From positions 153,743-217,742 of the forward strand of contig NZ_FQYW01000005.1 of assembly GCF_900141865.1 (NCBI RefSeq): a stretch of DNA of 64,000 nucleotides, written 5' to 3'. Positions 1 through 8,842 of the stretch are shown here, one piece after another. Position numbers and translations under genes: made by a program. The stretch is from Anaerovibrio lipolyticus DSM 3074 (GTDB lineage Bacteria; Bacillota; Negativicutes; Selenomonadales; Selenomonadaceae). The notes beneath the pieces are model-generated. The model saw nothing but the letters and a program-made list of their open reading frames with translations. It ran no database searches and had not been told where the DNA came from. Every line of letters begins with the position of its first letter. Position 1 is the first letter of the stretch.

Positions 1-384
1 ATTGAATTTATGATATTGCTGAACCGTGCCCTTATGACAAATCAACTGGAAAAGCTCCATGAGGCCACCTACGACCCCAAGGTCCAGCTGGTGCTGGAAT
101 ACATCAATTCCCATCTGGAGGAGGACCTTACTGTAGACTTACTTTCTGATACTGTCTTTGTCAGTAAGTATCATCTGATGCGAAAATTCAAGGCCGAAAC
201 TGGCTACAGCGTCCACCAGTATATCTCCAGCAAGCGGCTTCTTTTAGCCAAGGAGCTTCTAAGCACCACCTCCGCCCCCATTACTGATATATGTTTTCAA
301 TGCGGATTCAAGGACTATTCCACCTTCTCACGGGAATTCAAAAAGCAATTCAAGGTATCCGCCAGAGAATACCGAAAGAACTAA
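1..384 (+). CDS. AraC/XylS-family transcriptional regulator, 3' part only
   Basis: The frame is open from the first base, so the gene starts outside the window and only its C-terminal part is seen. The last ~100 residues form an AraC-type double helix-turn-helix DNA-binding domain: VLEYINSHLEEDLTVDLLSD, the first recognition helix VSKYHLMRKFKAETG, then ITDICFQCGFKDYSTFSREF, the family signature before the end. The ligand or sensor domain is not visible, so the target genes cannot be named. It is the only protein-coding gene on the plus strand in the first 23 kb. A strong hairpin follows the stop codon. Confidence 0.88.
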   Translation: MEFMILLNRALMTNQLEKLHEATYDPKVQLVLEYINSHLEEDLTVDLLSDTVFVSKYHLMRKFKAETGYSVHQYISSKRLLLAKELLSTTSAPITDICFQCGFKDYSTFSREFKKQFKVSAREYRKN

Positions 385-396
385 AATAAGTATCAT

Positions 397-450
397 AAAA
401 AAGTCCTATGACTCATGCAGCTGCTCCTGCATTTATCATAGGACTTTTTT
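397..450. terminator. bidirectional terminator between AraC gene and chemoreceptor
   Basis: Arms AAAAAAGTCCTATGA and TCATAGGACTTTTTT are perfectly complementary, with a small inner hairpin (ATGCAG/CTGCAT). There is a T-run on both strands, so it can end both the AraC gene (plus) and the convergent chemoreceptor gene (minus). Confidence 0.9.
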
Positions 451-465
451 GATTAAAATGGATAA

Positions 466-2562
466 TTATTTATTCAATCTGAAATTGCTGACTGCCTCCC
501 GCAGGCTCTCGGCAATAGTCGACTGCTGCTGACTTATACCACTTACATCTCTTACAGAATCGGATACTTCATCCACCGCATCGGTAATCTGTACGGTAAG
601 AGCGGCTGTTGACTGGGCCGAATTAGCAATCTGGGCTATAGCCTTATTGACCTGCTCCATGGTATCATTGACATTTCCACTGGTTTCAGCAATCTTTTGG
701 GAAACGGCACGGAAGGTTTCCGCATCAGTTCCATATTGCTTAGCCACCTTGGTAAACTCAATATATTGAGGTGCTACAGTTTCGTTAAGGAAGGTCAAAA
801 TATCTCCGGCATCACTGGAAAGGGTTGCAACGGCACTCTGAACTGCACTTATATTCTGCTGAATCTCCTCTACAGTATCAGCCGTCTCCTTGGCCAGCTT
901 ACCAATTTCCATCGCAACTACCGTAAATCCACGTCCGGACTCGCCTGCACTGGCTGCCTCAATAGATGCATTCAAAGAAAGAAGATTTATCTGCTTTGCT
1001 ATACCGGAAATAGTAGCCGCCATTGATCCGACCTGCTCCACAGTTCTTGACTGCTCGATTGATTCTGCCAGCTTGGTGCTAAATTCCTTGGCCAGCTTTT
1101 CAGCTGACAGACTGGCCTCTGTTGAGTTTTTCTCCACTTCCTTTGCTCTGGTACGAATTTCCTCAGCCTGTTTCAGGCTATTGGTTGCCTCACCAAGCAA
1201 TACATGAGCCGCCTGACTTACGCTGTCTACCGAAGCATTGACCTCCTCTGTTGCCGAGCTGGCACTCATCATGGCCTCATTTATGGATGTCATTTTATTC
1301 TGAATTGTATCCATACGCTCTGTCAGCATTTCAGCGGATGCTCCCAGCGTGCGGCTGGACTCATTCATACTGCCGGAATGCTCAGAAATGGTATTAATGA
1401 CCTTCTTGGTCTGACGGTACATTCGATTGATGGCATTTCCCAAATGCCCAATTTCATCATTAGCTTTTGCGATAACCTCAGGGCGAGCATAATCTCCATC
1501 GGCCAAATCCTCAGCAAATTTCTTGTCTACACCAATTCTCGTCGCATAACCAGAAACAGTACGATAGGCCGCAAGCATAAGCAATACCAGCACTACTACT
1601 GCAATCCCTGCCAAAGTAAATAACAGTTTATATGCTTCGGAATACAAATCACTCTTGGAAATAACCACACCAAGATGCCAGTTAATATCTGGTATAGTCT
1701 GATAATAAACGATCATGGTATCACCATTTTCGTTTTCAAACTGGGTATTGCCATCCTGCGTTGCAGAAACCATCTGCTTCATGGCGGCAGCCATGGAAGC
1801 ATTTGACTCCTCGGTAGCTTTTGTCTCCCCGTTCAGCTTTGCTTCATCAACACCGGCAATATAAGTACCATCATCCGAGGTCAGTATCGCATATCCCTTG
1901 CCGTTAATATGTATTCCCTTAACCATCTCAGAAATGGAGGCCAGAGAAATATCAAGAGTTACGTTACCAACATATTTACCTGCATCTCCCTCGGAATACA
2001 TAGGTGAGGAGTAAGTCACCATCATAATTTTGGCCGCTGAATCATAATACGGCTCAGTAAGGGCCGCATCACCATGCTTGGCAGCCTTGCCCAGCTTATA
2101 CCAATCCGTTGGAATGTAGTCTCCACTTTCCTTGACATAATCATAGGAAACCTTTAAATTGCCATTCTCCCGGAAAACAAACGGACATACATACATATCC
2201 GATGGGCGATAAGCAAATGGTTCAAACCATACACCGCCACCATTGGCCAGTTCCTCATCCTTCAGAGTATTTACCAAATCATTGGCCATTTCCTCCTGGG
2301 ATTCCTTTAAATAATCGAATTCCATGGAAGCAGCCATATTCTCACTAATAAGCTTCATGCGACTGAGCCTTGACTGAATATCAATGGCATTGGCCTTAAT
2401 AGTCTGGTGCGTACTTTGTTCTGTCAATTCAGAAATATTGCCATAGGAATTATATCCCGCCAAGGCTGTAATGATGATAAGTCCTATTACAATAGGCGGA
2501 AGCAATGAAAGGCACATTTTCAACTTAACACTACGGTATTTACCGGAATATTCATCTTGCAT
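466..2562 (-). CDS. methyl-accepting chemotaxis protein with dCache-type sensor
   Basis: Membrane chemoreceptor that senses an extracellular ligand and signals through CheW/CheA to the flagellar motor. Visible parts in order: a membrane helix at about residues 14-36; a large extracytoplasmic region to about 310 typical of double-Cache sensors (GGGVWFEPFAYRP, VTYSSPMYSEGD, YAILTSDDGTYIAG); a second membrane helix (about 316-337); HAMP; and the long coiled-coil signalling domain with the conserved tip INLLSLNASIEAASAGESG. At 698 residues it has normal length. The ligand is unknown, although dCache sensors often bind amino acids or organic acids. Monocistronic, with its own promoter and a shared terminator. 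Confidence 0.93.
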   Translation of the reverse strand: MQDEYSGKYRSVKLKMCLSLLPPIVIGLIIITALAGYNSYGNISELTEQSTHQTIKANAIDIQSRLSRMKLISENMAASMEFDYLKESQEEMANDLVNTLKDEELANGGGVWFEPFAYRPSDMYVCPFVFRENGNLKVSYDYVKESGDYIPTDWYKLGKAAKHGDAALTEPYYDSAAKIMMVTYSSPMYSEGDAGKYVGNVTLDISLASISEMVKGIHINGKGYAILTSDDGTYIAGVDEAKLNGETKATEESNASMAAAMKQMVSATQDGNTQFENENGDTMIVYYQTIPDINWHLGVVISKSDLYSEAYKLLFTLAGIAVVVLVLLMLAAYRTVSGYATRIGVDKKFAEDLADGDYARPEVIAKANDEIGHLGNAINRMYRQTKKVINTISEHSGSMNESSRTLGASAEMLTERMDTIQNKMTSINEAMMSASSATEEVNASVDSVSQAAHVLLGEATNSLKQAEEIRTRAKEVEKNSTEASLSAEKLAKEFSTKLAESIEQSRTVEQVGSMAATISGIAKQINLLSLNASIEAASAGESGRGFTVVAMEIGKLAKETADTVEEIQQNISAVQSAVATLSSDAGDILTFLNETVAPQYIEFTKVAKQYGTDAETFRAVSQKIAETSGNVNDTMEQVNKAIAQIANSAQSTAALTVQITDAVDEVSDSVRDVSGISQQQSTIAESLREAVSNFRLNK

Positions 2563-2577
2563 AATACCACCCCTTTT

Positions 2578-2606
2578 TATATAGTTCTAAATTATCTATT
2601 CGACAA
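2578..2606 (-). promoter_or_regulatory. putative sigma-A promoter of the chemoreceptor gene
   Basis: On the minus strand TTGTCG (2601-2606) and TATATA (2578-2583) are separated by exactly 17 bases and sit just upstream of the gene. No convincing sigma-28 promoter was found. Confidence 0.5.
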
Positions 2607-2702
2607 TAATTACTTTTTTCCTACCCTATCGCTAAGTTTTTTTATTTTAGTTTTCTTTCCCAGCCTAAAAGATAAATGGGCGAACTAAAACCTCATCACA
2701 CT

Positions 2703-2746
2703 AAAAAATCCCATGACCAATAATAATTTTATGGTCACGGGATTTT
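2703..2746 (-). terminator. terminator of htpG
   Basis: A 14-15 bp stem (AAAATCCCGTGACCA / TGGTCATGGGATTTT with one G-T pair) followed on the minus strand by six T. It lies about 55 bases after the htpG stop codon. Confidence 0.88.
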
Positions 2747-2800
2747 CACCTGAACTAAATTATTGAATTATACACGAGGTTGATGACATACTAATCATCA

Positions 2801-4759
2801 TTATTTTGCCATCAATTCAGCAATCTTATTGGCAAAGTCCACTGGGTTCTCTGGCATTATGCCCTCAATGATAAGGGCCTGAGTGTACAGCAGATCACAG
2901 TAATCCTTGAAGTCCTGACTATCCTTGCCGGCAGAGTGCAGCCCCTGCAGACGGGTAAACAGAGCATGATGCGGATTAATCTCCAAAATACGCTTAGCCT
3001 TGAACATATGGTTATCCATAGCCGCAAAGGTATGCTCCATGGACAGGGATGGTCCCTGGGCATCTGCCACAAGACATACGGCACTGGATTTCAGACGGGC
3101 AGAGATTTTAACCTCAGCCACCTTGTCAGCCAGAGCCTCCTTGATATCCTTAATAAGGTCATCATTGGTCTTGGCCAGCTCCTCAGTTTCCTTCTTAACC
3201 TCCTGGGACTCAGCATCATCCAAATCCAAGTCACCACGGCTGATGGACTGGAATTCCTTATCAGCATAGGTACGAATAGCCTCAATAGCGAATTCATCCA
3301 CTGGATCAAGGAGATAGAGAACCTCAAGTCCCTTTTCCTTCAAAAGCTCCATCTGAGGCAGCTTTTCAATGGTTGCCTGATCGGTACCAGTAGCATAATA
3401 AATCTTCTTCTGGCTTTCTGGCATACGCTCAACATATTCCTTCAGGGAAACATTCTTGCCATCCTTTGAGGATACAAAGAGCAGCAGCTCCTTCAGCTTA
3501 TTGATTATATCATTGCCGGTAAACATGCTGTTATAGATACCAATCTTTAAGGACTTGCCAAACTCAGCCCAGAACTTCTCGTAGCCCTCACGGTCCTTGC
3601 TGAGCTTTCTTTCCAGCGACTTCAAAATAGTCTTTTCCATGTTCTTGCCGATGGTCTTAAGCTCACGGCTCTGCTGCAAAAGCTCACGGGAAATATTCAA
3701 AGATAAATCAGGAGAATCCACCAAGCCCTTTACAAAGCCAAGATAATCCGGCAATAAGTCCTTGCATTTATCCATGATGAATACGTGACGGGAATAAAGC
3801 TGAATGCCTGGCTCATAGTCAGTGTGATACAGGTTAAATGGTGCCTTGGCTGGAATATACAGGAGAGAAGTATACTCAACAGTTCCCTCGGCCTTATTAT
3901 GGAATACCTCCATTGGCTCCTCCCACTCATGGAATTGGGTCTTCAGGAACTTGCTGTATTCTTCCTTGGAGATATCAGACTTGTTCTTGGTCCACAGTGG
4001 CTGCATGGAATTAAGAGTACGAACCTCGGTCTTCTTAATCTTCTCAGCACCTTCAATTTCCTTGCCCTCTTCATCACGAGGAGTTTCCTCTGTTTCAAAG
4101 TTCATCTTGATAGGATAACGGACATAATCGGAATACTTCTTTACCAAATTCTGAATATTCCAGTTGTCAGTGAAGTTTTCCTCAGCACTATCGCCATAGA
4201 AATCCTTGCCCAAGGTAATTGTAATGGTGGTACCGCGGGTTTCCTTTTCGCATTCCTCCATGGTGTAAGAACCATCACCTGTGGATTCCCAACGAACAGC
4301 CTCCTTCTCCCCGGCCTTGCGGGTCACTACAGTAACCTTCTCTGCCACCATAAATGCGGAATAGAAGCCAACACCAAACTGGCCAATGAGATTATCACTG
4401 ATATCAGCATTGCCGGCATTTTCCTTTTCCTTCTTAAGCTGCTCCAAAAAGGCCTTGGTGCCGGATTTTGCAATAGTACCAAGGTTCTCCACAATTTCTT
4501 CCTTGTTCATGCCAATACCATTATCAGAGATGGTAAGAGTATGGCTGTCCTTGTCAGGGATAAGGAAAATCTCATAATCTTCATTGCCCTCAAGAATGCT
4601 CTTATCGGTAAGGGAAGCAAAGTGCAGCTTATCGATGGCATCAGAGGCATTGGAAATCAGCTCACGAAGGAATATTTCGTGATTTGTATAGATGCTGTGA
4701 ATCATCAGATTAAGCAGCTGTTTTGTTTCCGCTTGAAATTCATGGGTTTCTTTTGCCAT
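2801..4759 (-). CDS. htpG: molecular chaperone HtpG (Hsp90 family)
   Basis: Cytoplasmic ATP-dependent chaperone. The N-terminal GHKL ATPase domain has the diagnostic motifs NASDAIDKL (about residues 37-45), DNGIGM (ATP lid) and GQFGVGFYSAFMVA. The middle domain contains SLNISRELLQQSRELK with the catalytic arginine, and the C-terminal dimerisation domain ends ELMAK without the eukaryotic MEEVD tail. 652 residues is close to bacterial HtpG length. It is a single-gene unit behind a perfect CIRCE operator, so heat induction by HrcA derepression is expected. The start ATG has upstream GGAGTC as a plausible ribosome site. Confidence 0.97.
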   Translation of the reverse strand: MAKETHEFQAETKQLLNLMIHSIYTNHEIFLRELISNASDAIDKLHFASLTDKSILEGNEDYEIFLIPDKDSHTLTISDNGIGMNKEEIVENLGTIAKSGTKAFLEQLKKEKENAGNADISDNLIGQFGVGFYSAFMVAEKVTVVTRKAGEKEAVRWESTGDGSYTMEECEKETRGTTITITLGKDFYGDSAEENFTDNWNIQNLVKKYSDYVRYPIKMNFETEETPRDEEGKEIEGAEKIKKTEVRTLNSMQPLWTKNKSDISKEEYSKFLKTQFHEWEEPMEVFHNKAEGTVEYTSLLYIPAKAPFNLYHTDYEPGIQLYSRHVFIMDKCKDLLPDYLGFVKGLVDSPDLSLNISRELLQQSRELKTIGKNMEKTILKSLERKLSKDREGYEKFWAEFGKSLKIGIYNSMFTGNDIINKLKELLLFVSSKDGKNVSLKEYVERMPESQKKIYYATGTDQATIEKLPQMELLKEKGLEVLYLLDPVDEFAIEAIRTYADKEFQSISRGDLDLDDAESQEVKKETEELAKTNDDLIKDIKEALADKVAEVKISARLKSSAVCLVADAQGPSLSMEHTFAAMDNHMFKAKRILEINPHHALFTRLQGLHSAGKDSQDFKDYCDLLYTQALIIEGIMPENPVDFANKIAELMAK

Positions 4760-4799
4760 TATAAAGACTCCTTTATGTAAATATAATAATTGATAATTT

Positions 4800-4826
4800 T
4801 TAGCACTCCCAATGTGTGAGTGCTAA
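4800..4826. promoter_or_regulatory. CIRCE operator (HrcA binding site) upstream of htpG
   Basis: TTAGCACTC (4800-4808), nine-base spacer, GAGTGCTAA (4818-4826): a perfect match to the CIRCE inverted repeat. It lies directly downstream of the -10 element of the htpG promoter, the usual place for HrcA repression. Confidence 0.95.
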
Positions 4827-4838
4827 CTCACAACTGAT

Positions 4839-4867
4839 ATAATACATCAAAAAGTCAATAATGTCAA
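4839..4867 (-). promoter_or_regulatory. sigma-A promoter of htpG
   Basis: On the minus strand TTGACA (4862-4867), a 17-base spacer, TATTAT (4839-4844). Near-consensus vegetative promoter with CIRCE in the initiation region, which fits a HrcA-controlled class I heat-shock gene. Confidence 0.85.
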
Positions 4868-4883
4868 AAATATACTTCACACA

Positions 4884-4919
4884 TAAAAAAAGAACCTGCA
4901 CTTCATCAGTACAGGCTCT
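4884..4919 (-). terminator. terminator of the secreted-protein gene
   Basis: Minus-strand stem AGAGCCTGTAC / GTGCAGGTTCT (with G-T pairs) followed by seven T. It lies between the stop codon at 4936 and the htpG promoter. Confidence 0.85.
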
Positions 4920-4935
4920 GTCATTTAGACTAAAA

Positions 4936-5670
4936 TTAGTTTTTCTTTTTCTTTGGCAGCTTGGACAGCTCAAGGAACTGCTGATACTCAGAGGTTGGCC
5001 ACTGCTTGAAGGTGGTGAGGGCCGCATTGTAGGTTGCCACACCTGGCATGGTAATCTCAGGGTTATCAATCAAAGAAATCATGAAATGACCGCCAAACTC
5101 ACCAGGCATATAGGTCTTTACCATCTGGCTCTCAGCCTTTATGGTTTCAAGGTTACCGTCGCCCTTGGCATCCACCTTCAGCTCTTTAGGAGTATAACCA
5201 TAGATACCAAAGGTATTTTCAGCCACCTCTACCACACGGGTATTTACGAGAATGTATTTATCGGAAAATTTATCCAGAATAGCCTTACGCTCTGCATCAC
5301 TGGCAGTACCGGCATTTGCAGGAATATCAGCGTCCTCGTAGGCATTGATAAGAACTACCCATGCCTTTTTAATATCATTGATGTCACCTTCAAAAATCAG
5401 TACATCTCCCTTGGCCTCCTCATCAAAGAAGCTGGCTGGGACCACATTAGGCGTGGTTGGACACATAATAGTGTAACCGAAACGGGTGCTGGTATACTTG
5501 TATGGAAGACTTACCTGAACCACGTTGTCACCATTGGCCTCTGTTGCAGCTGTCTGACCTGCCGGTGCAGCAGCATTCTCCGCAGAAACGGAAGACATAG
5601 CTGGTACCATGAGGAAGGCACCCATAACAGCAGCCATAAATCCCTTAATTAACGCATTTTTTATTTTCAT
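4936..5670 (-). CDS. secreted protein of unknown function
   Basis: Not recognised as a named family. The product of 244 residues starts with a clear Sec signal peptide: MKIKNALIKG, a hydrophobic core FMAAVMGAFLMVP and a likely cleavage near SSVSA-EN. The start at 5670 is preferred over an in-frame ATG seven codons upstream because the bases encoding those codons contain the ribosome site GGGGGA, six to seven bases before the chosen ATG. A short Ala/Pro/Gly-rich linker is followed by an alpha/beta-looking region with little cysteine or metal-ligand signal (YTSTRFGYTIMCPTTP, ADIPANAG). The C-terminus ends in a run of basic residues (KLPKKKKN). A single-gene unit with its own terminator; it is probably periplasmic. 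Confidence 0.75.
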   Translation of the reverse strand: MKIKNALIKGFMAAVMGAFLMVPAMSSVSAENAAAPAGQTAATEANGDNVVQVSLPYKYTSTRFGYTIMCPTTPNVVPASFFDEEAKGDVLIFEGDINDIKKAWVVLINAYEDADIPANAGTASDAERKAILDKFSDKYILVNTRVVEVAENTFGIYGYTPKELKVDAKGDGNLETIKAESQMVKTYMPGEFGGHFMISLIDNPEITMPGVATYNAALTTFKQWPTSEYQQFLELSKLPKKKKN

Positions 5671-5771
5671 TATTATTCCCCCACAATTCAATAATATTTG
5701 AATTTCACTATGGCTATTCTAATGGACTTTTTTGAAAAAATAGTGAAAACCATATTAAATAACCATTAAAA

Positions 5772-6239
5772 TCATCTAATATATTTTATCAGCATTGTCA
5801 AGGCTTTGTCAGTAGTTTGTTTTTTTATCTCGCTGCGACTGCCCTTAAAGAGGTTTTTGGTTACGATTACACCCTTGGGTCCGGCAATGGAAATATACAC
5901 CAGCCCCACCGGTTTCTCCACGCTGCCTCCACCAGGACCTGCAATTCCGGTAATTCCCACACCGATATCAGCACCGATTCTCCCCCTGACACCACCAGAC
6001 ATTTCTTTGGCTGTCTGCTCACTTACTGCCCCAAACTGTTTCAAGGTTTCTTCCTTCACGCCCAGATGAGACATTTTAACCTCGTTTGTATAGGAAACAA
6101 TGGAGCCCAAGACATAGGCTGAACTTCCAGCCACGTCTGTCAGGCGACTGGTTAATAATCCACCAGTACATGATTCAGCACAGGCTATAGTCTGACTGGA
6201 ATCCAGCAACAGCTTGCCCGCTTCCTCTTCCAATAACAT
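5772..6239 (-). CDS. CinA C-terminal domain protein (PncC-type nicotinamide-nucleotide amidohydrolase)
   Basis: Stand-alone amidohydrolase domain of the CinA/PncC family, which deamidates nicotinamide mononucleotide to nicotinate mononucleotide in pyridine-nucleotide salvage. Family motifs are intact: AESCTGGLLTSRLTDVAGSS near the N-terminus, GSIVSYTNEVKMSHLGV, and GITGIAGPGGGSVEKPVGLV. At 155 residues it lacks the N-terminal molybdopterin-binding half of full CinA, the usual size for PncC. It starts ten bases after rimO, so it is the last gene of that operon. No strong terminator is visible in the ~100 bases behind it. Confidence 0.9.
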   Translation of the reverse strand: MLLEEEAGKLLLDSSQTIACAESCTGGLLTSRLTDVAGSSAYVLGSIVSYTNEVKMSHLGVKEETLKQFGAVSEQTAKEMSGGVRGRIGADIGVGITGIAGPGGGSVEKPVGLVYISIAGPKGVIVTKNLFKGSRSEIKKQTTDKALTMLIKYIR

Positions 6240-6249
6240 GATTATCGCC

Positions 6250-7575
6250 TCACTCTGCCAGTTCGCCCACCAGATCCTCAGTAAAGCCCTGGAGAATACG
6301 AACCTTAACTATGTCCCCCACTTTGCTGGTGGTATCATCTTCAATATACACCAGGTCATCCACATCATCTGCCTGGCGATAGGAACGACCATAGGAGGTA
6401 CCATCTTCAGTATGACCTTCAACAATTACCTCCAGCACCTGATCCACCAGAGATTCATTTATCTCTTGGGAAATAAGGCTCTGAATGGCCTTTATCTCAT
6501 GATAACGATCCTGCATAACATCGTCATCCACCTGTCCATCCATATTTGCTGCCGGAGTATCCTCTTCCTTCGAGTAGGTGAAGAAGCCAGCATGATCAAA
6601 GCGCTGCTCCTGAATAAAGTCCTTAAGCTCCTGGAACTGCTCCTCAGTTTCCCCAGGAAATCCCACAATAAATGTGGAGCGAATAACTACCCCTGGCACC
6701 CTTTCACGAAGCTTTTTCAAGAGAGCTGTAATCTGCTCCTTTGTGTCAGGGCGACGCATTCTTCTAAGCACTTCATTGCTGGCATGCTGCAATGGAATAT
6801 CCACATATTTTACAATTTTTTCCTCAGTGGCCATGACCTCAATAAGCTCATCATTAAGGAATCGTGGATAATTATAAAGGGTTCTGATCCACTTAATACC
6901 TTCTACTTTGCACAATTCCCGCAAAAGCTGTGCCAGGCGTGGCTCACCATAAATATCATGGCCATAATTTGTGGTATCCTGTGCAATAAGAACAATTTCC
7001 CGAACGCCCTTATCAACCAAATTCCTTACCTCTGCCACAATATCCTCCAGCTTACGGCTGCGGTATTTGCCACGAATCAGTGGAATGGCACAGAAGGCAC
7101 AACGATTATTGCAGCCCTCGGCGATTTTGACATAGGCAGTATGCTTTGGTGTGGTTGGAATACGTGGCACCGATGCATCATAGATAGTTTCGTCACCCTT
7201 AATCACCAAGCGATTGCCCTTTAATGTCTCATCTATTACCTCAGTAACGCGGCCCCAAGCTTCAGTACCAATAATACCGTCTGCCTCAGGCAGCTCATCC
7301 AACAGCTCCTGACCATATCTCTGGCCAAGACAGCCTGCAATAATCAGACTCTTGCAGTGGCCCTTCTCTGGCTGCTTGTATTCTGCCATATTTAAAATTG
7401 TATTTATTGATTCCTCTTTTGCTGACTGAATAAAAGCACATGTATTCACAATTAGTATATCAGCATCAGATGGGTCATTTACAAGTTCAATCTCCCGTTC
7501 CTTAATGAGTCCCAGCATCACCTCTGTATCTACCAGATTCTTGGAACAGCCAAGACTTACAAATCCTGCTTTCAA
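6250..7575 (-). CDS. rimO: ribosomal protein S12 methylthiotransferase RimO
   Basis: Radical-SAM methylthiotransferase that modifies an aspartate of ribosomal protein S12. The UPF0004 N-terminal domain starts GFVSLGCSKNLVDTEVMLGL (the RimO-type opening, distinct from MiaB) with further cluster cysteines in NTCAF and AGCLGQRY. The radical SAM core has CNNRCAFCAIPLIRGKYRSR, and a C-terminal TRAM domain follows (VIVEGHTEDGTSYGRSYRQA). 441 residues is normal. It sits between a solute-binding-protein gene (35 bases upstream) and the CinA-type gene (10 bases downstream), so the three are probably cotranscribed. Confidence 0.96.
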   Translation of the reverse strand: MKAGFVSLGCSKNLVDTEVMLGLIKEREIELVNDPSDADILIVNTCAFIQSAKEESINTILNMAEYKQPEKGHCKSLIIAGCLGQRYGQELLDELPEADGIIGTEAWGRVTEVIDETLKGNRLVIKGDETIYDASVPRIPTTPKHTAYVKIAEGCNNRCAFCAIPLIRGKYRSRKLEDIVAEVRNLVDKGVREIVLIAQDTTNYGHDIYGEPRLAQLLRELCKVEGIKWIRTLYNYPRFLNDELIEVMATEEKIVKYVDIPLQHASNEVLRRMRRPDTKEQITALLKKLRERVPGVVIRSTFIVGFPGETEEQFQELKDFIQEQRFDHAGFFTYSKEEDTPAANMDGQVDDDVMQDRYHEIKAIQSLISQEINESLVDQVLEVIVEGHTEDGTSYGRSYRQADDVDDLVYIEDDTTSKVGDIVKVRILQGFTEDLVGELAE

Positions 7576-7610
7576 GCTTTACCTCCTAAATATTATCTAA
7601 GTATCTAAAA

Positions 7611-8633
7611 TTATCTGCCAAATCTTACTTCTTTAAGCCAGCGGTCTAACAGCTGTCGGCGTTCCTTTTCAGGATAATCTGCCAACTGGTCATATAAAAC
7701 GACATTTTTACCCGCAAATTGCTTGGCTGCCATAAGTGAACCATTGGCCGGCATAAAATAAAAACCATTATTCATCATGGCCAACTGAGGCTCATCCGTC
7801 AGCATCCAATTAATGAACTCTTTGGCATTGTCACCATTTGGACAATTTATAAGAAGCCCAATTCCCGTAAGAGTGTAGGCCGTACCCTCATCAGGATAAA
7901 TAATCTTTAAAGGATATCCATCACCAATATATCGCAGGGCTTCACTTTGAACCACCACGGAAATATCTGCCTCTCCCATACCGGTCATTCGGGCAGGAGT
8001 TGATAAATACTTAGCGTATTGCACCACATGGGGATGGAGCTGCTTCATGTAATTAAGAGCACTATCCTCACCATTCTGGGCTACCATAAACATGTAAATG
8101 TTTGCTGCATTGTCAGCCGCCATAAAATCCGTTATACCCAGCCGATAATTCTGCAATTGATCTAATTCCTTCCAAGATGCAGGAATATGAGGCAGACGTT
8201 GCATATAATCCGTATTTACACAGAAAACCACCGGGTCATACCAAAGACCTGTCCAAAATCCCCTATCATCCTTAAAGCGATCGCTGACCGAGTCACCATA
8301 CTCAGAAATATAAGGCTGAAGCCAGCCATCGGCAGCATTTCTGCGCAACACACGGCTATCAGTCAGTATAAGATCAGCCTTACCAGTTTCCTTTATTCTG
8401 TCTTTAAGGTCACTTTCCGTCATAGGAACAAAGGTAACCCTAATCTTATGGCTTTTTTCATAAGCCTCGGCCACAGGGGCAACGTTCTCCGCCGGCAGGG
8501 TAGTATAAACAACAATGTTCCCCCGAAGACGACTGTCATCGTGGCTGCTGCCATTGGTAAAATACAAGGCACAGAATATGGAGGCAACAATCATTAGAAA
8601 CGAGGTAATCAGCAACATTGAATATCTTTTCAT
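7611..8633 (-). CDS. extracellular solute-binding protein (AfuA/PotD-like, iron or spermidine type)
   Basis: Periplasmic binding protein of ABC-importer type, 340 residues. The N-terminus is a signal anchor or signal peptide (residues ~5-27 hydrophobic, SIFCALYF, not a clean lipobox). The body has the family-1 binding-protein layout: NIVVYTTLPAENVAPVAEAYEK, DLILTDSRVLRR, GFWTGLWYDPVVFCVNTDYM, ASWKELDQLQNYRLGITDF and NGDNAKEFINWMLTDEPQL. This resembles Fe3+ and polyamine binding proteins. No permease or ATPase gene is next to it, so the substrate is unknown and it may serve a transporter encoded elsewhere or act as a sensor. First gene of the rimO operon. Confidence 0.8.
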   Translation of the reverse strand: MKRYSMLLITSFLMIVASIFCALYFTNGSSHDDSRLRGNIVVYTTLPAENVAPVAEAYEKSHKIRVTFVPMTESDLKDRIKETGKADLILTDSRVLRRNAADGWLQPYISEYGDSVSDRFKDDRGFWTGLWYDPVVFCVNTDYMQRLPHIPASWKELDQLQNYRLGITDFMAADNAANIYMFMVAQNGEDSALNYMKQLHPHVVQYAKYLSTPARMTGMGEADISVVVQSEALRYIGDGYPLKIIYPDEGTAYTLTGIGLLINCPNGDNAKEFINWMLTDEPQLAMMNNGFYFMPANGSLMAAKQFAGKNVVLYDQLADYPEKERRQLLDRWLKEVRFGR

Positions 8634-8670
8634 ATACTATACACCATCGATTCAGAAACAGAAAAATTAA

Positions 8671-8792
8671 TTTGATTCACTAAGATTTCATAGTAAACTC
8701 CGTGCAAAATGATATTTTGCACTACGCCCTTACACGAAATCTAAAGCTCATCTGCATCCTTCGGATTTGATTCACTAAGATTTCATAGTAAA
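8671..8792. repeat. 27-bp direct repeat, two copies 95 bp apart
   Basis: Copies at 8671-8697 and 8766-8792 are identical over 27 bases beginning TTTGATTCACTAAGATTTCA. Each is followed by a hairpin: GTGCAAAAT/ATTTTGCAC (8702-8722) after the first and the ftsZ terminator stem after the second. The interval lies between ftsZ and the solute-binding-protein gene and has no convincing coding frame. Confidence 0.85.
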
Positions 8793-8824
8793 AATCCTGC
8801 AAGGAAATGAAACTCCCTGCAGGA
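8791..8824 (-). terminator. terminator of ftsZ
   Basis: Minus-strand stem TCCTGCA / TGCAGGA with internal pairing, followed by TTTTT. It starts about 20 bases after the ftsZ stop codon. Confidence 0.82.
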
Positions 8825-8842
8825 CTCGCAGTTTGAACTAAA

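Noticed and set aside
2578..2660. sigma-28 (flagellar) promoter for the chemoreceptor
   Set aside because: A GCGATAGG word resembles the -10, but the TAAA -35 word is at the wrong distance; the sigma-A elements fit better.
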